A DNA stretch of 64,000 nucleotides from Parvularcula marina (GTDB lineage: Bacteria > Pseudomonadota > Alphaproteobacteria > Caulobacterales > Parvularculaceae): NCBI RefSeq assembly GCF_003399445.1, contig NZ_QUQO01000002.1:380290-444289 (forward strand), written 5' to 3'. The notes beneath the pieces were generated by a model. That model was not told where the DNA came from. It made no database searches and saw nothing but the letters and a program-made list of their open reading frames with translations. Shown here in pieces: positions 25,693 through 35,234 of this stretch; positions within the stretch are counted from its first letter, which is position 1; every line of letters begins with the position of its first letter. The position numbers were made by a program, and so were the translations under genes.

Positions 25693-27430
25693 GACGGGCG
25701 GCGGCGTTGATAATGCCGACCATTGAATAGGTCTGGGGCAGGTTCCCCCACAGCTCGCCTGACTCCGTATCGACGTCTTCTGACAAGAGGCCGAGCCGGG
25801 TGCGATGGGCAAGGACGGATTCGAACATCTCGCGCGCCTGGTCGGTGCGGCCGATCCGGGCGAGGGCGTCGATATGCCAGAAGGTGCAAGCGGTGAAAGC
25901 GGTCTTCGGCTTGCCGAAATCATCCGCCTCCCGATAACGATAGACATGCGGACCTTCGCGGAGCTCATCGTCAATGCGCTCGACTGTTGCGACATAGCGA
26001 GGATCCATCGGCTCGATAAAACCGATCTCGGCCATCAGAAGGACAGAGGCATCAAGCGCGTCCCCGCCAAAGGCGCCGGTAAAGGCATTGCGTTTCTCGT
26101 TCCACGCTTCCTTGAGGATGACCCCGCGCATTTCATCCGCGCGCGCCTGCCAGTGATCCTGCCGTGCCGTCTGGCCCAGTACGCCCGCGATCCGCGCCAG
26201 CCGTTCACAGGCAGCCCAGCACATGATCGCCGAAGACGTGTGCACGCTTGCTCGCCCCCGATATTCCCAGATCCCGGCATCCGGGGTGTTATAGACCTGA
26301 TAGGCGCGTTCACCGACCTTCTCGAAATGCGCAAACTCGAGGGGGCCGGATTTATAGAACAGCCTGTCATCGAAAAAGGTTTGTGCGGCGCCGAGAACGA
26401 CATGTCCGTAGACATCATGCTGAATATGCTCCGCCGCCTGATTGCCAAACCGGACCGGGCCCATGCCGCGATAGCCGGGTAGGGCGGTGGCGATCGTCTC
26501 GGTCAGATCGTCTTCCAGCGATACGCCATAAACCGGCTGGATGTGCCCGCCATCGGTATGGACGACGATATTGCGCAGATAGCTCAGGTAATGCTCCAGC
26601 GTGCCGACAGCGGAGAGCCGGTTGAGCGCGGTCACGGTAAAATAGGCATCACGTAGCCAGCAGAAACGGTAATCCCAGTTCCGCTCGGAGCCGCTGTGCT
26701 CCGGGATACTGGTTGTCAGGGCGGCAACGATGCCGCCAGTTTCTTCGTAGACGCACAGTTTCAGGGTGATCGCTGCGCGGATCACGGCCTGTTGCCACTC
26801 CGCCGGAATGGCAAGGCGCCGCGACCAGTCGCGCCAGTGATCACGTGTCCGCTTGAGCCAGTCCTGCGCCATATCGCCGACACTGTCCGACAGGCTTTCA
26901 TCGGGGCCGACAATGAACCCGAAGGGACGGTCGAGCACAAACTCCCGGCCATCCATGATGTAGCTGACCGGCACATCAGTCGTGACCCGGAACCCCGCCC
27001 CATCATCCGGATAGCTGATATGAGAGACGCCGCGCCGCGGTTCAATGATTTGTGCCCCCCGTTCCTTTGTGCCGCAAAGGTCAATGGTGATCCGTGGCAG
27101 GCCCTTGAGCGGTTCGATCATTCGGACAATCGAGGAAGGGCGGAAGAGGCGCCCGCGATCAGTAAAGCGCGGCGCAAAATCGGTGATCTTGACTGCCGAG
27201 CCATCCTCGGAATGAAGGATGGTCTCAAGGATCGCGGTATTACCATCATAGCGCTGCTCGGAGCGGATATGCGAGTTGAGCCGGATGCCGAATACGCCCT
27301 TGCCACCGAGCAGGGAGTTGAAGACGGGCTCTGCATCGATCCGCGGCAGGCAGAGCCACACGCAAGTACCGTCTTCATCAATCAGTGCAGAGACGGTGCA
27401 GTTACCGATCGCGCCAAGTTCGAGATTCAT
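25664..27430 (-). CDS. GH15 glycosidase (glucoamylase/trehalase type)
   Basis: This 588-residue protein has the two-part layout of bacterial GH15 enzymes: an N-terminal beta-sandwich (AIGNCTVSALIDEDGTCVWLCLPRID) and an (alpha/alpha)6 barrel. In the barrel, WNYRF-like NWDYRFCWLRDAYFTVTAL and the late SEDVDTESGELWGNLPQTYSMVGIINAA contain the acidic catalytic pair. No signal peptide is visible, so it is cytoplasmic. It is the third gene of otsA-otsB-GH15, with 3 bases between it and otsB. This context suggests trehalose or a short alpha-glucan as the substrate, so a trehalase role is plausible but not proven. The end overlaps the convergent PNPOx-like gene by 29 bases. Confidence 0.92.
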   Translation of the reverse strand: MNLELGAIGNCTVSALIDEDGTCVWLCLPRIDAEPVFNSLLGGKGVFGIRLNSHIRSEQRYDGNTAILETILHSEDGSAVKITDFAPRFTDRGRLFRPSSIVRMIEPLKGLPRITIDLCGTKERGAQIIEPRRGVSHISYPDDGAGFRVTTDVPVSYIMDGREFVLDRPFGFIVGPDESLSDSVGDMAQDWLKRTRDHWRDWSRRLAIPAEWQQAVIRAAITLKLCVYEETGGIVAALTTSIPEHSGSERNWDYRFCWLRDAYFTVTALNRLSAVGTLEHYLSYLRNIVVHTDGGHIQPVYGVSLEDDLTETIATALPGYRGMGPVRFGNQAAEHIQHDVYGHVVLGAAQTFFDDRLFYKSGPLEFAHFEKVGERAYQVYNTPDAGIWEYRGRASVHTSSAIMCWAACERLARIAGVLGQTARQDHWQARADEMRGVILKEAWNEKRNAFTGAFGGDALDASVLLMAEIGFIEPMDPRYVATVERIDDELREGPHVYRYREADDFGKPKTAFTACTFWHIDALARIGRTDQAREMFESVLAHRTRLGLLSEDVDTESGELWGNLPQTYSMVGIINAAARLSLPWEEVV

Positions 27431-27433
27431 GCT

Positions 27434-28153
27434 TCACCACTTTTCTGAAAGCCAGGACCACACCGCCTGCGGATCATCCATCCGGTAGGGCGCAACCGTT
27501 TCGCCGGCCCCAACCTTGATGGCTGTGCCGCCAATTTCAAGGGCTGTTTTCATCGCATCTTCATCGGTCGCATCATCTCCGACCATGATGGGGGTGCGGC
27601 CTTCGAAAGGCGGTGCCGACATCATTCTGGCAAGGGCCGCGCCCTTGTTTGCTTCTGAAGGCTTTGCTTCGAAAACCATCTTGCCGGACTGCAGTCTGTA
27701 GCTGGGAAAATCACTCAGGAGACGGCGTAATTCACCTTCGATGTGGTCTGCGTGCTCGGGGATCTGCCGGTAATGAAACGCCAGAACTCGGCCTTTTTCT
27801 TCAAGTCGGCTCCCCGGATGGCGCGCTTCTATACCACGCACGCCGTTGAGGAGGTCATATGGTGCGCTTCCCTCGTGGCGTTTTGCTGTTTCGCCCGGCG
27901 ATGCCACATCAAGGCCATGCCCGCCAATTCGCCAGAGCTCCTGCGGCACGCGGGTCTGCAGGTCCATGACATCGCGCCCGCTGATCACCGCCAGCGCTCC
28001 GCCAATCCGTGCCGAGAGCGCCACCAGCGCCTCGGCGCCGCCTTGGGGAAGGGCAACCGTATCCGGATCATCCTGAATATCTGTCAGCGTGCCATCGAAA
28101 TCGAGAAACAGGGCATGGTCTGGCGATAGGGAAGGGAGCGTCATATGGGGCAC
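27434..28153 (-). CDS. otsB: Trehalose-6-phosphate phosphatase
   Basis: This 239-residue HAD-superfamily phosphatase removes phosphate from trehalose-6-phosphate. HAD motif I is ALFLDFDGTLTDIQDDP, with the nucleophile Asp and the acid/base Asp. Motif II is AVISGRD. The final motif is MVGDDATDEDAM with the Mg-binding aspartates. The length and order match OtsB. It lies between otsA (37 bases upstream) and the GH15 gene (3 bases downstream), the middle of a trehalose synthesis and breakdown operon. Cytoplasmic. Confidence 0.96.
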   Translation of the reverse strand: MPHMTLPSLSPDHALFLDFDGTLTDIQDDPDTVALPQGGAEALVALSARIGGALAVISGRDVMDLQTRVPQELWRIGGHGLDVASPGETAKRHEGSAPYDLLNGVRGIEARHPGSRLEEKGRVLAFHYRQIPEHADHIEGELRRLLSDFPSYRLQSGKMVFEAKPSEANKGAALARMMSAPPFEGRTPIMVGDDATDEDAMKTALEIGGTAIKVGAGETVAPYRMDDPQAVWSWLSEKW

Positions 28154-28190
28154 CTTTCCGGTAGAGAGTTAAAGGAGGGTGTCCCGCGGC

Positions 28191-29555
28191 CTAAACGGCC
28201 TCAAGGTCATGCAGGTAGCTGTTGCGCCACCATCCGATATCATATTCCATGACGGTCTGGCGCAATTGCTGCCAGCGTTCGCGCCGTTCTTCGACTGGCA
28301 TGGTCAGGGCCGTGTAGATTGTTTCGGCGACCCGCTCACGGTCATAGGGGTTCACGATCAGCGCCGACTGCAATTGTTCGGCGGCGCCTGCGAATTCCGA
28401 GAGAATGAGGACGCCCGGGTCTTCTTCCGTCTGGGCCATGACGAATTCCTTGCAGACAAGGTTCATGCCGTCGCGCAACGGAGTGACAAGTCCTACACGG
28501 GCCACACGGAACAATCCGGCCAGCTCTTCACGTGTGTATGAGCGGGCAAGATAGCGCAAGGGGATCCAGTCGAGGTCACCGTAGTCGCCATTGATCCGCC
28601 CCGCGAGTTGGTCGAGCTGTTCGCGGAGCTCGCGATATTCCTCGACCTTGGAGCGGGAGGGCGGGGCAATCTGGGTGACCGAGACCTTGCCGTGCAATTC
28701 GGGGTGATCGTCGAAAAGTTGGCCGACCGCCTCAAACCGTTCGGGCAGCCCCTTAGAATAATCCATCCGGTCGACCCCGATAACGAGTGAGCGGTTACCA
28801 AGGAACCGGCCGATTTTCTCCGCAGCGATGCTTGCTTCTTCGGTATCGCCAGCGGCCTCAAAGCCCTCTGCGTCGATGCCAATCGGATAGGCGGCGACTT
28901 TCACGGTCCGGTCGAATGCCCTTATCCGGCCATCGCCGAGATCTTCACCGCCATTGTCTTCGATCAGGTGACGGATGAAATTCTGCCGGTCCTGCTCGGA
29001 CTGAAAGCCGATCACGTCATAAGCGCACATCGCCCGGGTGATCCATTCGTGCTCCGGGATCGCCCGGAAAACTTCCGGTGCCGGGAAGGGGATGTGGAGG
29101 AAAAAGCCGATCGGGCCTTTCCATCCTACCTTGCGCAGGCAGTCCGCCATCAAAAGATAGTGGTAGTCATGGACCCAGACCGCGTCGCCGGGCTCGGCCC
29201 GGTCTCCGACGATTTGGGCGATGCGCTGATTGACCTGCGCATATCCGGCAAAGGCCTTGTGATCGAACGAAGCCAGATCGACGCGATAATGGAAGATCGG
29301 CCACAACACGCGATTGGCATATTGCAGATAATACTGCTCGTATTCATTGTGAGTGAGGTCTGTGAGAACGAATTCGACGCCGTCATCGCGAAAGACTTCG
29401 ACCCCGCGCGGGGTCTCATTGACGAGCTTGCCGCTCCAGCCAACCCACATGCCGCCAGAAGACTTGAGAGCTTCCCAGACCGCGACGGCCAGACCGCCCG
29501 CCCGCGCCTTGGGGTCGGAAGCTGTCCGGTTCGATATCGCGATCATTCTGCCCAT
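28191..29555 (-). CDS. otsA: Trehalose-6-phosphate synthase
   Basis: This 454-residue GT20 glycosyltransferase joins UDP-glucose and glucose-6-phosphate. Signatures are [26 protein letters not shown] and GMWVGWSG at the N-terminus, [16 protein letters not shown], and [18 protein letters not shown] with the phosphate-binding residues. The late [16 protein letters not shown] and [11 protein letters not shown] bind the nucleotide sugar. A GAGGAG ribosome site lies nine bases before ATG 29555. As the first gene of the operon it is likely transcribed from the region 29556-29681. Trehalose is a common osmolyte in marine alphaproteobacteria; this function is inferred. Confidence 0.97.
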   Translation of the reverse strand: MGRMIAISNRTASDPKARAGGLAVAVWEALKSSGGMWVGWSGKLVNETPRGVEVFRDDGVEFVLTDLTHNEYEQYYLQYANRVLWPIFHYRVDLASFDHKAFAGYAQVNQRIAQIVGDRAEPGDAVWVHDYHYLLMADCLRKVGWKGPIGFFLHIPFPAPEVFRAIPEHEWITRAMCAYDVIGFQSEQDRQNFIRHLIEDNGGEDLGDGRIRAFDRTVKVAAYPIGIDAEGFEAAGDTEEASIAAEKIGRFLGNRSLVIGVDRMDYSKGLPERFEAVGQLFDDHPELHGKVSVTQIAPPSRSKVEEYRELREQLDQLAGRINGDYGDLDWIPLRYLARSYTREELAGLFRVARVGLVTPLRDGMNLVCKEFVMAQTEEDPGVLILSEFAGAAEQLQSALIVNPYDRERVAETIYTALTMPVEERRERWQQLRQTVMEYDIGWWRNSYLHDLEAV

Positions 29556-29681
29556 CTCATCCAGCTCCTCTTTTGTGCACCTGCGAACAGCTTAGAGCAT
29601 ATTGCGCATGCACCGAAGAGGTGAATGAATGGAATAACAGTCGGTTCCCTGCGGCCTTACATTCACAGGCCGATGGGCAGC

Positions 29682-30032
29682 CTAGATTGCGCGGCGCATT
29701 TCCTCGGGAACTTCCATACCCAGATCGCGCATCGCCATCCCGCGGAAGGGCGCTTTGCGCCATTCAGGGAGGGCGTCATAGACGGCATTGATCGAGCCGC
29801 CGATCCGCTGGCGCTGTTCAGGTTCAATCTCTTTCTCGTAGATCTCGCGGGCGAGCAGATCGACCATCTCCTGCTGGCTGAGTGAGAGATGTGGCCAGGA
29901 CATGCGGGCCAGATCCTGCACAGGAATCGCCGGTGCTGCGCCAGCAATGGAGGCGCTGACGACTGGCAGGGCGGTGATAGCGAGAAATCCGGCCAGAAAG
30001 CCGAATACGAATGGCAAACGAAACAAGGACAA
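29682..30032 (-). CDS. Hypothetical secreted protein
   Basis: I do not recognise the family. The protein has an N-terminal hydrophobic segment ([20 protein letters not shown]), likely a signal peptide or anchor, ending near AGAAPA. An about 80-residue mainly helical domain follows, with [32 protein letters not shown] and [14 protein letters not shown]. The start is not an ATG: TTG at 30032 is preferred because GGAG sits seven bases upstream. The TTG at 30059 gives a longer form. It is divergent from rpmF and lies 126 bases upstream of otsA in the same direction, but there is no evidence of a shared operon. Confidence 0.6.
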   Translation of the reverse strand: MSLFRLPFVFGFLAGFLAITALPVVSASIAGAAPAIPVQDLARMSWPHLSLSQQEMVDLLAREIYEKEIEPEQRQRIGGSINAVYDALPEWRKAPFRGMAMRDLGMEVPEEMRRAI

Positions 30033-30171
30033 CGCAACTCTCCGAGGAACCACAGGCAACCTTAATAGCCAAAGGGAATGAGAACTCGCTGAACTGGACC
30101 GTCGAATCTTTTGGTTATCGCGTTAATCATGACGGGCCGATCCGTTCACGATATTCGAGGAAGGGCGTGAC

Positions 30172-30195
30172 CTTTTTGAGGCTTTCGCCAAAAAG
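30172..30195 (+). promoter_or_regulatory. Hairpin in the rpmF leader
   Basis: CTTTTTG and CAAAAAG, with an inner GGC/GCC pair and a small bulge, can fold 80 bases upstream of the L32 start. The stem is A/T-rich and could slow or tune transcription, but no U-run follows, so it is not a standard terminator. The 218-base gap before rpmF otherwise holds no gene. Confidence 0.3.
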
Positions 30196-30277
30196 AACTT
30201 GCGCCGGAACGGACTTCTCGCTAGCTGCGCCGTCTTCCGGTTTTCACCGTCAGAATTCATTCGTCAGGGAGACGATC

Positions 30278-30460
30278 ATGGCCGTCCCGAAGAGTAAGAT
30301 CACGCGCTCCAAACGCGGCATGCGCCGTGCGCATGACAGTATCAGCGCCGAAACGTTCGTTGAAGACAAACAGAGCGGCAACCTTCGCCGTAACCACCAT
30401 ATCGACCTGAAGTCCGGCACCTATAATGGTCGCCAGGTCCTGTCGCCGCAGGAAGACTAA
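30278..30460 (+). CDS. rpmF: 50S ribosomal protein L32
   Basis: This 60-residue basic protein is L32, a small large-subunit component. [21 protein letters not shown] is the conserved start, and the rest ([20 protein letters not shown]) fits the alphaproteobacterial form. The Cys residues of the zinc-binding type are absent. The start at 30278 follows GGAG; the open frame continues 89 codons upstream, but without similarity. A terminator at 30512-30548 ends the transcript. In several alphaproteobacteria rpmF is followed by plsX; here it is not. Confidence 0.97.
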   Translation: MAVPKSKITRSKRGMRRAHDSISAETFVEDKQSGNLRRNHHIDLKSGTYNGRQVLSPQED

Positions 30461-30511
30461 GCGTCGATACGTTCTGTTACATTGGCGCCTTCCGGGTGCC
30501 ATCTTGAATTG

Positions 30512-30548
30512 AAAGGCTCGCAACTCCTGTTGGAGCGGCGGGCCTTTT
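30512..30548 (+). terminator. Terminator after rpmF
   Basis: AAAGGCTCGC and GCGGGCCTTT pair (one G-T pair) around an inner CTCC/GGAG stem. The structure closes on TTTT and lies 51 bases after the L32 stop. Confidence 0.82.
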
Positions 30549-30614
30549 GTTTACGAACTGACGCCGATCTGTCTTAATCCCTCCCAAGGGACACGAATTT
30601 TTTTGAGGTTCGGG

Positions 30615-31541
30615 ATGCGGCGCATTGATCTTGTTATACTTTCTGCCTTCGGCTTGGGATCTCTGACGGCATGTGTGGCGACCGCCCCGCCAGATGATGT
30701 TCTGGGCGCCATGGATGCCTGTGACCGTCAGGCAGAAGTCTGTCGCCGCTATGGCGATGAAGACCCGATCTATGACGAATATGGCCGGCGCCTGGGCTGT
30801 GAGCAGCAGGCGGATCGCTGCTTCAACCGCGTCTACCGCGATGCCCAGCGACGCTACAGCTACAACACCATCGCTGACGACTTCATCTTCTATGGCCGCT
30901 CAGGCTATTGGAGCCCGCGCCACGGCTGGACCTTTGGTCCGCATGGACGAGCTTATACCTACTACCGCGATCGGGATTATGATCGCCGGTACAGTGATCC
31001 TTACTACGACGATCCTTATGACTGTTACGGCCGCTATCAGGCGAGCTGGTGCTATGATCCCTATTACCGGCGGGACCGGGACCGTGACCGCGATAGAGAT
31101 CGCGACCGGGATAGAGATCGTGATCGCGACAGGGACCGCGATACGCCGCCGCCCTCAACCGAGCCGAATCCGAAGGGCAATACACCGGCCCGCCGGCCCG
31201 TAGATGAACCAAGATATGTGCCGGGACCGACGGAGGCCAAGCCCGCGCCTGCTGATCCTGCGCGCTCACGCCCGCCGCAGCGCTCGAATCCGCCCAGCCG
31301 AACCGAGCCGCCGCGCCAGTCCGCGCCTCAGCCTGCGCCCAAGCCAACGGCGCCGCCGCCTCAGCGCTATGAGCCACCGCCCAGCTCTCCACCGCAGCGG
31401 ACAAGCCCACCGCCGGAGCGATCAACGCCCGCGCCGGCGCCTCAGCCCGCGGCAAAACCTGCCCCCAGGCCGACACCGAAGCCTGAGCCCAAACGCTCGA
31501 CGCCCAGAAATTCTGATCCGGATTTCTCGGAAGACAGATAG
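30615..31541 (+). CDS. Lipoprotein with Arg-Asp repeat and Pro-rich tail
   Basis: I do not recognise a family. The 308-residue protein starts with a lipoprotein signal (lipobox LTAC, Cys20). A Cys-containing globular region (about 25-130, with CDRQAEVCRRYG, GCEQQADRC and YSYNTIADDFIFYGRSGYW) comes next. After a Tyr/Asp-rich stretch there are twelve consecutive Arg-Asp pairs (31071-31142), then a long Pro/Arg/Ser/Ala-rich tail. The four Cys may form disulfides. The RD tract and Pro tail look like an extended, highly charged surface spacer. The ATG at 30615 is preferred over TTG at 30603. The gene sits between rpmF and eno, each boundary marked by a terminator. Confidence 0.75.
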   Translation: MRRIDLVILSAFGLGSLTACVATAPPDDVLGAMDACDRQAEVCRRYGDEDPIYDEYGRRLGCEQQADRCFNRVYRDAQRRYSYNTIADDFIFYGRSGYWSPRHGWTFGPHGRAYTYYRDRDYDRRYSDPYYDDPYDCYGRYQASWCYDPYYRRDRDRDRDRDRDRDRDRDRDRDRDTPPPSTEPNPKGNTPARRPVDEPRYVPGPTEAKPAPADPARSRPPQRSNPPSRTEPPRQSAPQPAPKPTAPPPQRYEPPPSSPPQRTSPPPERSTPAPAPQPAAKPAPRPTPKPEPKRSTPRNSDPDFSEDR

Positions 31542-31559
31542 GGCGATCACGATTTCCTG

Positions 31560-31594
31560 CCCCGGGCTGTCATGTTTCCGCCCGGGGGGCTTTT
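31560..31594 (+). terminator. Terminator between the RD lipoprotein and eno
   Basis: CCCCGGGC and GCCCGGGG pair over eight bases around a 12-base loop, followed by GGCTTTT. It is 18 bases after the stop. Confidence 0.72.
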
Positions 31595-31619
31595 CTCCTG
31601 CCCCCGCGATGGTCCATAG

Positions 31620-32936
<1,317 letters not shown>

Positions 32937-32951
32937 ATCCGCTCAATCTGT

Positions 32952-32981
32952 ACCGGGGCGGGACAAATCTTCCTGTCCCGG
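32952..32981 (+). terminator. Hairpin after eno (no T-run)
   Basis: CGGGACA and TGTCCCG close an eight-base loop, extended by an ACCGG/CCGGT side pair. It begins about 15 bases past the stop. The absence of a T-run means it may act with Rho or stabilise the mRNA end. Confidence 0.45.
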
Positions 32982-33117
32982 TATGAGACATGTGGATAAG
33001 TGCGCGAGAGGGTAAACGGACTTTTTCGTTAATAGGCGCGACTTTCACTGGTCTGATTCAGACTCTCCTAACCTTACGAACGCGATACCGGCCTTCCGAG
33101 AGAGGAAGGGTGAGTTG

Positions 33118-33555
33118 ATGACGCGTCTGGTTCCGGTATTTCAGTCTGGTCTTGCTGCCATGGCGGTGGTCGCCATCGCGTATAATTTCCTGATGATGTA
33201 TAATTCATCAGAAGGCAGACGAATGAACGAGATTCTCCAGACGGAGATCGCCGAGCGGCAGGCCCGTCTCGACACGCTGGAACAGGAACATGCCTTCCTT
33301 ACAGACCGCACCGAGCGGCTGCTCGTCGCAGGTCTTGATGAGGATCTCCTCGAAGAACGGGTGAGGGGGGTTCTCGGCCTTGTGCGCCCCGATGAATATC
33401 TTGTCCGCATGGAAGATCTCGACCGCATGGCCGAGATGGGGGCGGAGCACGCCCGTGAAGAAGAGCGCCTCATCCTTGCGGCGGCCTCAACCGAGCACCT
33501 CCGCTATGCGGGGCTTGAGACGCTCCTCATCAAAACCGCAGACAGCGGCGCGTGA
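33118..33555 (+). CDS. FtsB/DivIC-like septum formation initiator
   Basis: This is a 145-residue bitopic membrane protein of the FtsB/DivIC septum-initiator family, which links the early and late division proteins. One membrane helix (about residues 8-24, GLAAMAVVAIAYNFLMM) is followed by a coiled coil (EILQTEIAERQARLDTLEQEHAFLTDRTERL) and a conserved ERVRGVLGLVRPDEYLVRM. The C-terminal half is charged and helical. The ATG at 33118 has GGAAGGG upstream; a TTG at 33115 is adjacent. In alphaproteobacteria this gene usually sits between eno and the pyruvate dehydrogenase genes; pdhA is not next here. Confidence 0.9.
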   Translation: MTRLVPVFQSGLAAMAVVAIAYNFLMMYNSSEGRRMNEILQTEIAERQARLDTLEQEHAFLTDRTERLLVAGLDEDLLEERVRGVLGLVRPDEYLVRMEDLDRMAEMGAEHAREEERLILAAASTEHLRYAGLETLLIKTADSGA

Positions 33556-33608
33556 CGGCTGCTCCCTGACGCGCGTATAAGATCGCGACGAGGCACGGGA
33601 GCGCGACG

Positions 33609-34172
33609 ATGACCATTTTCCTTGCAGGGCTGGCCCTCTTTATTGGCATCCACCTGTTCACAGGGCTGGCGCGGGGGCCACGCGCCGCCATCATCGGGAA
33701 GATCGGCGCGATGCCCTATAAGGGGCTGTTCTCGCTCATCACTCTCGCCGGACTTATCCTCCTCATTTATGGCTGGAAGCAGGTCGGATCGGGCGAGCCC
33801 TATTACGTGCTGCCTGACTGGGTTCGCTACATCACCTATTTCTGCGTCTGGATCGCCCTGATCCTGACAGTGGCGGCCAATCTGCCTGCGGGGAAAATCG
33901 CTTCAATAGCAAAGCATCCCATGGTGCTGGGCATGAAGCTTTGGGCCTTCGGGCACCTCCTTGCGAATGGGGATTTGCGCTCGGTCATCCTCTTCGGCGC
34001 GGTCCTCGCCTGGGGTGTGATCGACCGGATCGCGCTCAAGAAACGCGGCGATATGGGCCGGCCCTTCAAGACGGGGTTCGGCGATGTCCTCGCCATCACC
34101 ATCGGGACGGCAGGCTTTGCGGTCATCCTCCTCTGGGCGCATGTCTACATTGCCGGTGTGCCGCTCTTTTAA
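33609..34172 (+). CDS. NnrU-family membrane protein
   Basis: This 187-residue protein has the NnrU domain: IHLFTGLARGPRAAIIGKIGAMPYKGLFSLITLAGLILLIYGWKQ, then a TM hairpin and HPMVLGMKLWAFGHLLANGDLRSVILFG with conserved His residues. About five or six membrane helices are predicted. NnrU was first found near nitrite and nitric-oxide reductase genes in denitrifiers; here no such genes are present, so the link is not supported. It is 53 bases after the FtsB-like gene and 42 before lipA, all in one direction. Confidence 0.92.
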   Translation: MTIFLAGLALFIGIHLFTGLARGPRAAIIGKIGAMPYKGLFSLITLAGLILLIYGWKQVGSGEPYYVLPDWVRYITYFCVWIALILTVAANLPAGKIASIAKHPMVLGMKLWAFGHLLANGDLRSVILFGAVLAWGVIDRIALKKRGDMGRPFKTGFGDVLAITIGTAGFAVILLWAHVYIAGVPLF

Positions 34173-34214
34173 GTCGAGGCTGACAAACCGCATCGCAGTC
34201 TCTATTTACGCCCA

Positions 34215-35165
34215 ATGGTCACCCTCATCGATAATTCCCGTGCCCTGCGGCACCCCGAAAAACAAAAGCGCCCCGACAGCGAGGTGAAGCGCAAGCCCGA
34301 CTGGATTCGCGTGAAGGCGCCGGTGTCCAAGGGCTATGCCGAGACCAAAAACATCGTGAAGTCGAAGGGCCTTGCGACGGTCTGCGAAGAGGCGGCCTGC
34401 CCGAATATCGGCGAGTGCTGGGACAAAAAGCACGCGACCATCATGATCCTTGGCGATACCTGCACGCGGGCCTGCGCCTTCTGCAATGTAAAGACGGGCC
34501 TGCCCGGCGCGATTGATCCGCATGAGGCGGAGAATACCGGCAAGGCCGCTGCCGAGATGGGTCTCAACCATATCGTTATCACCTCGGTTGACCGTGATGA
34601 TCTGGATGATGGCGGGGCACAGCATTTCGTCGATGTGATCGAGAGCATTCGCCGCCAGTCGCCGGGCACGACGATTGAGATCCTGACCCCGGACTTCCTG
34701 CGCAAACCGAAGGAAGCGGTCGAGAAAGTGATCGACGTCAAGCCCGATGTCTTCAACCACAATCTGGAAACCGTCCCGCGGCTCTATCTCTCTATTCGTC
34801 CGGGTGCGCGGTATTTCCATAGCCTGCGCCTGCTCGAAAAGGTGAAAGAGCGCGATCCGAACCAGTTCACCAAATCCGGCATCATGGTCGGCCTTGGCGA
34901 GACCAAGGAAGAGGTCATGCAGGTGATGGATGACATGCGCTCGGCGGGCATCGATTTTCTGACCATCGGTCAGTACCTCCAGCCGACGCGGAAACATGCG
35001 CCGGTCGATCGCTTCGTTACGCCTGAAGAGTTCAAGACCTATGAGTCGATTGCCCGCGCCAAAGGCTTCCTGATGGTCTCTGCCTCACCGCTGACGCGCT
35101 CTAGCTATCACGCCGATGCCGATTTCGCGCAGATGAAGGCGGCCCGCGAGGGACGGCGGAGCTAA
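34215..35165 (+). CDS. lipA: Lipoyl synthase
   Basis: This 316-residue radical-SAM enzyme inserts sulfur atoms into octanoyl groups on lipoyl domains. The auxiliary cluster cysteines are Cys57, Cys62 and Cys68 ([12 protein letters not shown]). The radical-SAM CxxxCxxC is Cys83, Cys87 and Cys90 (CTRACAFC). Downstream are [19 protein letters not shown], the [18 protein letters not shown] region and a final RSSYHAD with the conserved serine motif. Family length is usual. The lipoate user genes (pdh) are not in the window. A hairpin lies just past the stop. Confidence 0.98.
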   Translation: MVTLIDNSRALRHPEKQKRPDSEVKRKPDWIRVKAPVSKGYAETKNIVKSKGLATVCEEAACPNIGECWDKKHATIMILGDTCTRACAFCNVKTGLPGAIDPHEAENTGKAAAEMGLNHIVITSVDRDDLDDGGAQHFVDVIESIRRQSPGTTIEILTPDFLRKPKEAVEKVIDVKPDVFNHNLETVPRLYLSIRPGARYFHSLRLLEKVKERDPNQFTKSGIMVGLGETKEEVMQVMDDMRSAGIDFLTIGQYLQPTRKHAPVDRFVTPEEFKTYESIARAKGFLMVSASPLTRSSYHADADFAQMKAAREGRRS

Positions 35166-35166
35166 G

Positions 35167-35183
35167 CCCGGCTTTGCGCCGGG
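35167..35183 (+). terminator. Short hairpin after lipA
   Basis: CCCGGC and GCCGGG form a six-base stem with a five-base loop. No T-run follows. Likely an mRNA end rather than a strong intrinsic terminator. Confidence 0.4.
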
Positions 35184-35234
35184 AAGCAGGAAGGGCTAGA
35201 AGCCGGGGAAAATAACGCTACCCCAAGGTTTCCC

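Noticed and set aside
31071-31142. Six-base tandem repeat considered as a CRISPR or microsatellite locus
   Set aside because: It is in frame inside a gene, has varied codons, has no spacers and encodes RD pairs.
33003-33050. A second CtrA box before the FtsB-like gene
   Set aside because: There is a single TTAA half near 33030; the other half and the seven-base spacing are missing.
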